From contig JAKATS010000159.1 in assembly GCA_021818645.1 (NCBI GenBank), positions 1 through 5,271 of the forward strand: DNA of 5,271 bases. The letters are read 5' to 3'. The position numbers and the translations under genes are program-made. The notes under the pieces were generated by a model. That model was given only the letters and a program-made list of their open reading frames with translations, searched no databases and had not been told where the DNA came from. The stretch is from Acidobacteriota bacterium (GTDB lineage: Bacteria > Acidobacteriota > Terriglobia > Terriglobales > SCQP01). Positions 1-5,271 of the stretch are shown in pieces (positions within the stretch are counted from its first letter, which is position 1; every line of letters begins with the position of its first letter).

Positions 1-36
1 CCATCCGGAAGTGCCAAAATGTATCGCATCAGCCAT
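1..36 (-). CDS. Phosphoglucomutase/phosphomannomutase-type protein, 5' end only (partial)
   Basis: Read on the minus strand, an ATG at 36-34 opens a frame that leaves the window at base 1 and encodes MADAIHFGTSGW. The string I-x-FGTSGW is the N-terminal signature of the alpha-D-phosphohexomutase superfamily, where it is normally followed by Arg. These cytosolic enzymes interconvert hexose 1- and 6-phosphates through a phosphoserine, which would lie further left, outside the window. An in-frame TAG on the minus strand at bases 42-40 rules out any upstream start, so ATG 36 is well fixed. No strong Shine-Dalgarno precedes it. The gene is divergent from the membrane-protein gene at 183. Only 12 residues are visible, so the superfamily is likely but the substrate (glucose, mannose or glucosamine) cannot be decided. 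Confidence 0.72.
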   Translation of the reverse strand, partial: MADAIHFGTSGW

Positions 37-45
37 GCTCTAAAC

Positions 46-51
46 ATAGTA
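46..51 (-). promoter_or_regulatory. Possible -10 box for the phosphohexomutase gene
   Basis: On the minus strand this reads TACTAT, one mismatch from TATAAT. It ends 9 bases before the ATG at 36, so transcription would start at or within a few bases of the start codon and the mRNA would be nearly leaderless. That would fit the missing Shine-Dalgarno. No convincing -35 box lies 16-18 bases upstream (the best string, CTTTTG, is poor). This is a weak candidate based on one hexamer. Confidence 0.2.
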
Positions 52-83
52 AATGAAGCGGAACGGACAAAAGCGGATATGCC

Positions 84-171
84 CGCCGGTTTCCGGAAGT
101 TTTACCCTCTCCCAGTTCTTTCACATGGCGCCGGTTTTCTGCATTCCACCTGCTGCGGCGCCGGATTCCGT
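84..171. repeat. Three copies of a CGCCGG(T/A)TT-type word in the divergent intergenic region
   Basis: The word occurs at 84-96 (CGCCGGTTTCCGG), 129-141 (CGCCGGTTTTCTG) and 159-171 (CGCCGGATTCCGT), all in the same orientation and with start spacings of 45 and 30 bases. The last two copies are extended on the left to GGCGCCGG. They lie between two divergent genes, where operator sites would be expected. CCGG words are common in GC-rich DNA, so chance is a serious alternative. Apart from these copies and the weak -10 above, I see nothing definite in 37-182. Confidence 0.3.
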
Positions 172-182
172 TATGCTGAAGA

Positions 183-770
183 GTGCCCGCTTTAGCTCAT
201 GTATTTCAGGTCGTCGAGCATCTGTTTTCCCGCTGGGGCGTCTGGGGACTGTTTCTCATGGCCTTCATAGATTCCTGCAGCCTCCCCATGCTGCCGGAAG
301 TGCTGATGATTGCGCTGGTGCTGCATCATCCCTTCCGGCTGCCCTGGTATGCCCTCGTCGCCACGGCGGGTTCCACCGCGGGTAGTGTCCTGTTGTTCGC
401 GCTGGTCCGGCATTGGGGCGGGCCTTGGACCGAACACCATTTGCCGGGGGAAAAATTCCAGCGCATGCATCGCTGGTTTGAGCGTCATGAAGTACTGGCG
501 GTGGCGCTGCCGGCGGTGTTGCCGCCGCCCTTGCCTTTTAAGATCTTTATTGTCGGCGCCGGGGTCTTTGAAATGTCCTATCCGCATTTCTCCGCCTCCA
601 TGGCCGCCGGCCGCGGCCTCCGTTACTTTCTTGAAGCCTGGCTGGCGCTGCGCTTTGGCGCCCAGGTGCTGGCCGTGCTGCGGCATCATCCGGTTTCCGT
701 CTTGCTCGTCTCCTGCGCCCTGCTGGGTCTCGGCTATGGGCTGGGCCGGCGTAAAATTGCCTCGAGTTAG
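183..770 (+). CDS. YqaA/DedA-like VTT-domain inner-membrane protein
   Basis: This 195-residue polytopic membrane protein belongs to the VTT (SNARE-associated/DedA) group, whose better studied members act in lipid-carrier flipping and envelope homeostasis. The precise role of this branch is unknown. Family marks are Ile-Asp-Ser at 29-31 after the first hydrophobic stretch, the GSxxGS motif at 63-68, PALPPPLPFK-like residues at 110-120 (a Pro-rich re-entrant segment) and GRGLRYF at 143-149. A C-terminal membrane segment spans about 170-187 and is followed by a basic tail. The start is a GTG; an in-frame TGA at 177-179 excludes anything further upstream, and the next in-frame ATG (residue 26) lies inside the first membrane segment. 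The ribosome-binding site is weak (GAAGAG abuts the start). The stop is 3 bases before the kinase gene, so co-transcription is likely. Confidence 0.85.
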   Translation: MPALAHVFQVVEHLFSRWGVWGLFLMAFIDSCSLPMLPEVLMIALVLHHPFRLPWYALVATAGSTAGSVLLFALVRHWGGPWTEHHLPGEKFQRMHRWFERHEVLAVALPAVLPPPLPFKIFIVGAGVFEMSYPHFSASMAAGRGLRYFLEAWLALRFGAQVLAVLRHHPVSVLLVSCALLGLGYGLGRRKIASS

Positions 771-773
771 CCT

Positions 774-1610
774 ATGCTGCGGGCCGTCGAACATATCCGC
801 CCCATGAAGGGAGGCGCGCAGTCGCATCTGCTGCGCGCCGACGACGGCCATTACTATGTGGTCAAATTTCAAAATAATCCCCAGCACCGGCGCGTGCTCG
901 CCAACGAATATATCGCCGCGCGACTGGCGCAATGGCTTGAACTGCCCGTTCCGCCCTGCGACCTGATCGAAGTGCCGGCCTCTCTCATCGCCGGCTCGCC
1001 GGAACTGGTGTTGCGGGTGGCGGGTGAAACCCTGCGCTGTTCCGCCGGCCTGCAATTTGCCTCCCGCCTGCCCTGCACGAACCCGCACATCCCGATCTTC
1101 GATTACCTGCCCGACGCGGGTCTCGAACTGGTGGCCAACCTGCGCGACTTTGCCGGTATGCTCTGCTTCGATAAGTGGACCTGCAATTGCAACGGCCGCC
1201 AGGTGATTTTTTGCCGCCGTCATCCCCGGAGCCCCATGCGGGTCTTCATGATTGACCAGGGCTTTTGCTTTAATGCCGGCGACTGGAATTTCCCCGACAG
1301 TCCCTTGCGCGGCGTGTACAGCCGCAATCGGGTGTATCAGTCAGTACAGGGCTGGGAATCATTTGCGCCCTGGCTGGCCCGCATCGAACAATGCCCGGAA
1401 GAGGTGGTTTACAGTTGCGGCGAGCACATCCCTCCGGAATGGTACGGCTCATGGGATGATCTGGAGCGGCTCTTGCGGCAGTTGGTGCAGCGCCGTGAAC
1501 GCTTGCGCGATCTGTTGTCAGCAGTGCGCGCCTCGGTGCGCAATCCATTTCCTCAGTGGCGCGTTGATGTTCCCGCCACGATCAGCCACGCCGCCGGGGC
1601 AGGAGATTAA
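774..1610 (+). CDS. HipA-like kinase-domain protein
   Basis: This 278-residue soluble protein resembles the short HipA-like kinase family (HipA_2 type) rather than full-length HipA toxins, which are about 440 residues. Visible kinase elements in order are a Gly-rich loop GGAQSHLL at 13-20, YYVVKF with the presumed ATP-binding Lys31, Glu45 in the following helix, the catalytic-loop region FDKWTCNCNGRQ at 132-143, and MIDQGF at 159-164 with Asp161 as the likely Mg-binding Asp. Where the loop usually reads N-T-D, this protein has N138-C139-N140, so the normal catalytic Asp appears to be Asn. It contains ten cysteines, four of them at 131, 137, 139 and 147. The ATG at 774 is preferred over Met11 because it precedes the Gly-rich loop with normal spacing. 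No strong Shine-Dalgarno is seen, so translation may depend on the upstream gene, 3 bases away. The DUF3037 gene follows after 2 bases. Substrate unknown. Confidence 0.85.
   Translation: MLRAVEHIRPMKGGAQSHLLRADDGHYYVVKFQNNPQHRRVLANEYIAARLAQWLELPVPPCDLIEVPASLIAGSPELVLRVAGETLRCSAGLQFASRLPCTNPHIPIFDYLPDAGLELVANLRDFAGMLCFDKWTCNCNGRQVIFCRRHPRSPMRVFMIDQGFCFNAGDWNFPDSPLRGVYSRNRVYQSVQGWESFAPWLARIEQCPEEVVYSCGEHIPPEWYGSWDDLERLLRQLVQRRERLRDLLSAVRASVRNPFPQWRVDVPATISHAAGAGD
1601..1605 (+). promoter_or_regulatory. Shine-Dalgarno of the DUF3037 gene
   Basis: AGGAG lies 7 bases before the ATG at 1613 and overlaps the last codons of the kinase gene. It is the clearest ribosome-binding site in the window and fixes the start of the DUF3037 protein. 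Confidence 0.75.
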
Positions 1611-1612
1611 TC

Positions 1613-2488
1613 ATGGCCGACCCTCAGCTTTTCGCCTGCCGCTATTTCCTGATCCGGGTTGCGCCCGACCCGGTGCGGCATGAGTTCATCAATATCGGGG
1701 TCGGCCTGTTCCAGCCGGATGGCGGCTTCGCCGATCTAAAACTCATCTCCGATGATCGCCGTCTGCGCTGTTTGTTTCCTGACTTTCGGCTTGACTCCGA
1801 TCTCCCCGGGTTGGAAAACCAGCTCCGCGAATCGATCCGGCTGAATCCCGCCGCTTGGCTGGAAATGGCCGAAGATAAGTTTTCCCATGGCTTGACCCTC
1901 AGCCGGGAGAAAACCGTTCTCACCGCCGATCCCGCCGCCGAACTGGCCACGCTTTTCCGCCAATATGCCGAACCCCCGGTTGCCTCATCCGGCGACGAGC
2001 GGGCCCGGTCCCCGCGCCGTCAGATTCTCAACTCCATGCGCGCGGCCTTCGAACAAAGCGGCATCCTGTCCCATCTTTCAACCCAGGTCCGCGCCCGGCA
2101 ACTCGCGGGTGGACGCGATAATTTCCGCTTCGACTACTATTACAAGCCCAATGGCGTGCATTATCTGCTGCAGGCGGTCAGCGCCGAAAGCCCCGATCAG
2201 GAAGTCAAAACCCTTTGTTTTACCGTCGAGCGGCTGCGGCGCCTGCTCTCCAATCGCCAGGAACAGCTCCATATGGATGCCGTGCATGATGCGCCTGCGC
2301 ATGCGTCGCTTGGCATGAATCAGGCATCGGTGGCAGACCGCCCCGGCTTCGATTCCGCTGTGGATGGTCTCGAATCCTCCTGGACCGAACATGCGGAATT
2401 ACTGCAAAGTTCCGATATCCAGCTCGTGCCCTTGTCTGCTTTGCCGCAGCTCACCAGCCGGATCCGCGGCGAACTGCATCTCAGCTAA
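1613..2488 (+). CDS. DUF3037 family protein, partner of the HipA-like kinase
   Basis: This 291-residue protein has no signal peptide or membrane segment and is probably cytosolic. The N-terminal part matches the DUF3037 pattern: a YFLIRVAPDPVR stretch at 11-22 followed by EFINIGVGLFQPDG at 24-37 and a charged region to about 120. A linker rich in Ser, Arg and Pro at 122-136 leads to a second part (about 137-288) with a FRFDYYYKPNGVHYLLQAVS-like beta segment at 171-190 and a helical ERLRRLLSNRQEQ segment at 206-218. The biochemical function of the family is unknown. It starts 2 bases after the HipA-like kinase stop and has its own AGGAG site, so the two are almost certainly co-expressed. From memory, this family is often found beside HipA-like kinases, which makes it a candidate binding partner, substrate or inhibitor of the kinase (inference). 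Confidence 0.85.
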   Translation: MADPQLFACRYFLIRVAPDPVRHEFINIGVGLFQPDGGFADLKLISDDRRLRCLFPDFRLDSDLPGLENQLRESIRLNPAAWLEMAEDKFSHGLTLSREKTVLTADPAAELATLFRQYAEPPVASSGDERARSPRRQILNSMRAAFEQSGILSHLSTQVRARQLAGGRDNFRFDYYYKPNGVHYLLQAVSAESPDQEVKTLCFTVERLRRLLSNRQEQLHMDAVHDAPAHASLGMNQASVADRPGFDSAVDGLESSWTEHAELLQSSDIQLVPLSALPQLTSRIRGELHLS

Positions 2489-2510
2489 GCCGCTCTTCGC
2501 CGTTAAGCCT

Positions 2511-3182
2511 TCAACCCTCCCGCGCACGTTGCACAAACCGCTTGCGCCAGTTCCAGGAAAACACCTCCACCTGTGCCAGTTCCCGGATCGCGTCCCGTTC
2601 TTCGGGATCGTGCCAGCCCTGATACATGATCGCGCTCACCCGGGCAATGGTCCATTGTGGGAAAGGCCGCGCTTGCAACACCAGTTCCTGATCCATTTCG
2701 GCCCAGCCGGCGTTCAGTACCCTAAAAAACCAGCCGCTGCGCAGAGTGGAGCGAATCTTATGATCAAGGCCATGAACCTGTAAAAAGCGCGCCAGCTTGG
2801 TGCATGGCTCCCGCGGATATGAAACCTCCAACCGCAATGTACCGCATGCATATTGATCCCCGATCGCTACGCTCGCTTCGTCCATGGCTTCAACCGTAAA
2901 GTTTTCACCGAATGCGCCCCATGCCAATGGAGCATGCCCGCCTTGCCCGTCCAACTCCGCCTGCCAGACCGGGTAATGGGCCGCCGCATAGGCCAATACC
3001 GCTCGGTCCGGTCCGCCATGATTTTTGGTATCCGCTTGCCGATCGCCCTCGAGCCCACCCGGACTGACCCATACCCGGCCGTGTACTGAAGTCTTGCCGC
3101 AAGCCGTGTACAATTGCCCTTCCGGGCGCGGCAGCCGCACGGGTTGTGCGGTCTGTATGCTGAGGATCCGGGCAGACGGCAT
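2511..3182 (-). CDS. MOSC domain protein, YiiM-like, with C-terminal 3-alpha domain
   Basis: This 223-residue cytosolic protein resembles YiiM, a MOSC-domain protein that carries molybdenum cofactor and takes part in reduction of N-hydroxylated compounds. Seen are ILSIQ at 6-10, GLEGDRQAD at 43-51 followed by HGGPDRAV at 55-62, GAFGENF at 89-95, and the conserved cysteine of REPCTKL at Cys127, the expected molybdenum ligand. The C-terminal stretch WTIARVSAIMY plus an AIRELAQ helix and SWNWRKR (about 177-219) is the short helical 3-alpha domain typical of YiiM-type proteins. The ATG at 3182 sits five residues before the ILSIQ strand, as usual in the family. The frame stays open upstream to an ATG at 3431, but those 83 extra residues show no family resemblance and would overlap the divergent gene, so I reject that start. 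No good Shine-Dalgarno is seen. The gene is convergent with the DUF3037 gene, with only 22 bases between stops. Confidence 0.88.
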   Translation of the reverse strand: MPSARILSIQTAQPVRLPRPEGQLYTACGKTSVHGRVWVSPGGLEGDRQADTKNHGGPDRAVLAYAAAHYPVWQAELDGQGGHAPLAWGAFGENFTVEAMDEASVAIGDQYACGTLRLEVSYPREPCTKLARFLQVHGLDHKIRSTLRSGWFFRVLNAGWAEMDQELVLQARPFPQWTIARVSAIMYQGWHDPEERDAIRELAQVEVFSWNWRKRFVQRAREG

Positions 3183-3224
3183 CTTTGGAAATTGATCATC
3201 ACGGCGCAACGGCCGAGTCGGTTC

Positions 3225-3249
3225 CGGGGACCCCGTCTCACGCAGTGAG
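3225..3249. promoter_or_regulatory. Two adjacent short palindromes upstream of the MOSC gene
   Basis: CGGGGACCCCG at 3225-3235 is a perfect palindrome around a single central A. CTCAC-GCA-GTGAG at 3237-3249 is a perfect 5-bp inverted repeat around 3 bases. They lie side by side about 45-65 bases upstream of the MOSC start in the divergent region, where a dimeric regulator could bind. No -10/-35 pair with good spacing could be identified around them, so the regulatory role is inferred from position only. Confidence 0.3.
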
Positions 3250-3311
3250 GTGGTGCGGATAGCAACAGCCCTTTCTTTGGATAACGGGGTTGGATATCTA
3301 AATCCGGCTTT

Positions 3312-3407
3312 ATGAGACAGGTTAGACAGGTTCTGGAACGGCGAAGCAAGAAAAGTGGCTCCACCACGAGCAACGTTTGGATAAACGGAATCGTGGATGA
3401 ATATTGA
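3312..3407 (+). CDS. Possible 31-residue leader ORF
   Basis: An ATG at 3312 opens a frame of 31 codons ending in TGA at 3405-3407, 15 bases before the ATG of the propeller/phosphoesterase gene and in the same frame as it. The product is basic and hydrophilic, begins with an RQVRQV repeat encoded by the tandem 9-mer, and has a Ser/Thr/Lys-rich middle. No Shine-Dalgarno precedes it and I do not recognise the product. It could be a leader peptide, the relic of a longer gene, or chance. Confidence 0.15.
   Translation: MRQVRQVLERRSKKSGSTTSNVWINGIVDEY
3315..3332. repeat. Perfect tandem duplication of the 9-mer AGACAGGTT
   Basis: AGACAGGTT at 3315-3323 is repeated without a gap at 3324-3332. It sits roughly midway in the 240-base divergent region, 91 bases before the ATG at 3423. 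It may be a tandem operator half-site or a simple slippage duplication. The rest of 3183-3422 shows only the two palindromes described separately and a doubtful small ORF. I found no tRNA and no convincing promoter pair. Confidence 0.5.
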
Positions 3408-3422
3408 ATCGCAGGCTTTGTT

Positions 3423-5271
3423 ATGCGCCATTTACCCTTTTCCTCATCTTTCCGACCGCGAATCGTCCTCGGCTGGATCGCGGCTTTTGTCTTTTTAACC
3501 ATGGTACTGGCCGGATCGCGTTATTTCACGAACCGGGGGCGATCTGGCAAAGTTTTATCCCTGTCCACCGGTAAAAAAATGGCGCTGCCCTATCCGGGCC
3601 CGGTGCGGCGTCTCAATAGTTTTCCCACCGTTGCCGCGCTTAGCCCCAACCATCACTATCTGGCCATTTTGAATAATGGATATGGTGCCGATGTCTCGCA
3701 TAACGATCAATCCATCGCCATATTGACTCTGGCAACCGGTCAGGTGCGGGACTTCCCCGATTCCCGCCTTCACCTGCATGCCCATCAGACCTACTATATG
3801 GGCCTGGCCTGGGGTTCGCATGGCCGCCAGCTTTATGCCTCGATCGGCGCCTATCGCGACCCTCAGGGCCGCCGGCCGGGCGATTTGGGCAACGGCATAG
3901 CCGTCTATCGTTTTCACGCCGGTCTTTTGCGCCCAGCCCGTTTTCTTCCTCTTCCCTTGCAGCCATTGCCGCCCGGCCATCGCAACACTCTGCATCATGT
4001 TCCCCGCGGCTATGTTAATCCCTTCCCCGCCGGCTTGGCTGTATTGCCCGCGCCCGGTGGCGACCGACTGCTGGTAGCCGGCAACTTTTCCGACAGCCTC
4101 ATGCTGCTCGACTCCCGTAGCGGCCAACTCTTGCGCCGTTTCAACCTGGCCGATGCGTCGGTTATCCCCGCCGCTTTCCCTTACGGCGTAGCTGTCTCTC
4201 CGCAGGGCCATTTTGCCTACTGCAGCTTGTGGAATGCCTCCGCTCTGGCCCGGATTAATCTGCAAACCGGACACAAGCAACTCTGGCCGCTGTTGCGCCC
4301 GGCCTCGCCCCTGGCGCCGGGATCGCATCCCACCGCGCTTCTGCTCAGCCCGCATGGCCGCTGGCTTTATGTCACTCTCTCCAATCGCGATCGTGTGGCG
4401 ATGATTAACCGCCGCACCGGGCAAGTCCGCGCCTGGCTCTCAACCCGCTTGCCGGCCCAGCAATACCGAGGAACTTATCCCGAAGGCCTGGCTCAAGGCC
4501 CGCGGGGCAATCATCTCTATGTTGCCGATGCTGCCCAGGATGGCGTTGCGGTTTTTCAACTGCGGTCCATCCGCATGCGCCCGGCGCGGTCCGCAACCAC
4601 GCCGCTCATCGCGGCCCAGGGCTTTCTTCCGGCCCAATGGTATCCCACTGCTTTAGCTGTGCATCGCGGCCGGCTCTATGTCGTTTCCGGTAAAGGCATC
4701 GGCACTGGCCCCAATGCTCGGCTCCGGCATCCTCCCTATTTCACCTATATCCCCAAGCTGATCCGCGGTTCCGTGGCAGCGCTCAATCTGCGCTCCATGC
4801 TGGCGCGTCTGCCCTATTGGACCCACCAGGTCGCATGGGCCAATCGCATGAACCGGTCTCCGCGGACGGCTTTGTTTCCGGGCCGCCGCAATCCCATCCG
4901 CCATGTGGTGTACATCATCAAGGAAAACCGCACCTACGATCAGATCTTTGGCGACCTGCCCGGCAATGGCGACCGTGCGTTCTGCATGTACTGTCAGGCG
5001 ATTACGCCCAACGAGCACGCCCTGGCCCGTCAATTCGGTATCCTGGACAACTTCTATGTCAGTGCCGAGGTGTCAGCCGACGGCCATGAATGGTCCGATG
5101 CGGCCATTACCAGCGACTACAACGAGAAAAATTGGGAACTCAACTACCGCGGTGGCGAACGCCCCTATGATTTTCAAGGTTCCGTCGCCGACGGCTATCC
5201 ATTGCGCGAGCGCATCCCGAACCTGGATGAGCCCAGTACTCGCTATCTCTGGTCCGACGCCCCGCGCCATG
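3423..5271 (+). CDS. YncE-like beta-propeller / phosphoesterase fusion protein, 3' end missing
   Basis: The visible part is 616 residues and the frame is still open at the right edge. It begins with a basic N-terminus and a hydrophobic stretch at 14-30; VLA at 28-30 could be a signal-peptidase site, otherwise the segment is an anchor, and either way the body is extracytoplasmic. Residues about 65-425 form repeated propeller blades, for example at 203-230 (GLAVLP...LLVAGN...LMLLD), 253-280 (YGVAVSPQG...LARINL), 303-329 (TALLLSPHGRWLYVTLSNRDRVAMIN) and 353-379. The phosphoesterase domain (PF04185 type) starts about 492 with HVVYIIKENRTYDQIFG; Glu501 and Asn502 are the expected metal ligands by analogy with AcpA and phospholipase C. 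LDNFYVSAEVSADGHEWS follows at 541-558. This matches the class called bifunctional YncE/alkaline phosphatase family protein; the substrate is unknown. The start is fixed by an in-frame TGA at 3405-3407 and has a weak GCAGG site 7 bases upstream. The downstream active-site residues and stop are outside the window. Confidence 0.88.
   Translation, partial: MRHLPFSSSFRPRIVLGWIAAFVFLTMVLAGSRYFTNRGRSGKVLSLSTGKKMALPYPGPVRRLNSFPTVAALSPNHHYLAILNNGYGADVSHNDQSIAILTLATGQVRDFPDSRLHLHAHQTYYMGLAWGSHGRQLYASIGAYRDPQGRRPGDLGNGIAVYRFHAGLLRPARFLPLPLQPLPPGHRNTLHHVPRGYVNPFPAGLAVLPAPGGDRLLVAGNFSDSLMLLDSRSGQLLRRFNLADASVIPAAFPYGVAVSPQGHFAYCSLWNASALARINLQTGHKQLWPLLRPASPLAPGSHPTALLLSPHGRWLYVTLSNRDRVAMINRRTGQVRAWLSTRLPAQQYRGTYPEGLAQGPRGNHLYVADAAQDGVAVFQLRSIRMRPARSATTPLIAAQGFLPAQWYPTALAVHRGRLYVVSGKGIGTGPNARLRHPPYFTYIPKLIRGSVAALNLRSMLARLPYWTHQVAWANRMNRSPRTALFPGRRNPIRHVVYIIKENRTYDQIFGDLPGNGDRAFCMYCQAITPNEHALARQFGILDNFYVSAEVSADGHEWSDAAITSDYNEKNWELNYRGGERPYDFQGSVADGYPLRERIPNLDEPSTRYLWSDAPRH

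Noticed and set aside
5..301. Word CCGGAAGT at 5, 93 and 294
   Set aside because: Two of the three copies lie in coding sequence (phosphohexomutase and VTT genes), so this is best explained by base composition.
53..385. A 110-codon plus-strand frame starting in the left intergenic region
   Set aside because: Most of it overlaps the VTT membrane protein in another frame, it has no domain resemblance and it has no ribosome-binding site.
511..527. Perfect 6-bp hairpin CGGCGG-TGTTG-CCGCCG
   Set aside because: It lies inside the VTT gene where Pro-Ala-Val-Leu-Pro-Pro codons in GC-rich DNA generate such strings; no regulatory context.
192..1223. A 343-codon open frame on the minus strand
   Set aside because: It is antisense to two clearly recognisable genes (VTT membrane protein and HipA-like kinase), has low-complexity Gln/His/Arg/Gly-rich composition and no recognisable domain. 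It is typical of a GC-rich shadow frame.
2467..2502. Possible terminator: 7-bp inverted repeat CGGCGAA / TTCGCCG at the convergent gene ends
   Set aside because: The arms are 22 bases apart, one arm lies within the DUF3037 coding sequence, and no T-run follows on either strand. It may be a weak bidirectional structure but does not look like an intrinsic terminator.
3277..3300. TTGGAT followed by TATCTA as a promoter for the phosphoesterase gene
   Set aside because: The two hexamers are only 12 bases apart, too short for a sigma-70-type promoter, and both are poor matches.
3555..4424. A 289-codon open frame on the minus strand
   Set aside because: It lies wholly antisense to the propeller domain of the plus-strand protein, whose blade repeats are unmistakable. 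The product matches no family I know.

Overview
This is a GC-rich, densely coded bacterial window. It holds four complete genes and two genes cut by the window edges. The family mix is a membrane-anchored YncE-like propeller/phosphoesterase fusion, a HipA-like kinase next to a DUF3037 protein, a YqaA-type VTT membrane protein and a YiiM-type MOSC protein. From memory of these families this suggests Acidobacteriota or a similar soil Gram-negative. That is an inference, as no ribosomal or other marker gene is present.

Layout from left to right. (1) Bases 1-36, minus strand: only the first 12 codons of a phosphoglucomutase/phosphomannomutase-type gene that runs off the left edge. (2) Bases 37-182: a divergent intergenic region containing three copies of a short GC-rich word. 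(3) Bases 183-2488, plus strand: a tight three-gene run of a YqaA/DedA-like membrane protein, a HipA-like kinase (3-bp gap) and a DUF3037 protein (2-bp gap, clear Shine-Dalgarno), probably one transcript. (4) Bases 2511-3182, minus strand: a YiiM-like MOSC-domain protein, convergent with the run after a 22-bp gap. (5) Bases 3183-3422: a divergent intergenic region with a perfect tandem 9-mer and two short palindromes. (6) Base 3423 to the right edge, plus strand: the first 616 codons of an exported or membrane-anchored protein with an N-terminal beta-propeller and the start of a C-terminal phosphoesterase domain.

The part closest to an undescribed system is the kinase/DUF3037 pair. The kinase keeps the nucleotide-binding Lys and a DFG-like Asp. 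It has Asn where the HipA catalytic loop normally has Asp, and four cysteines lie in and around that loop. The DUF3037 protein follows immediately and is a reasonable candidate partner, substrate or regulator. The remaining genes look like ordinary housekeeping or envelope genes. No tRNA, rRNA, CRISPR array, insertion sequence or integrase was found.
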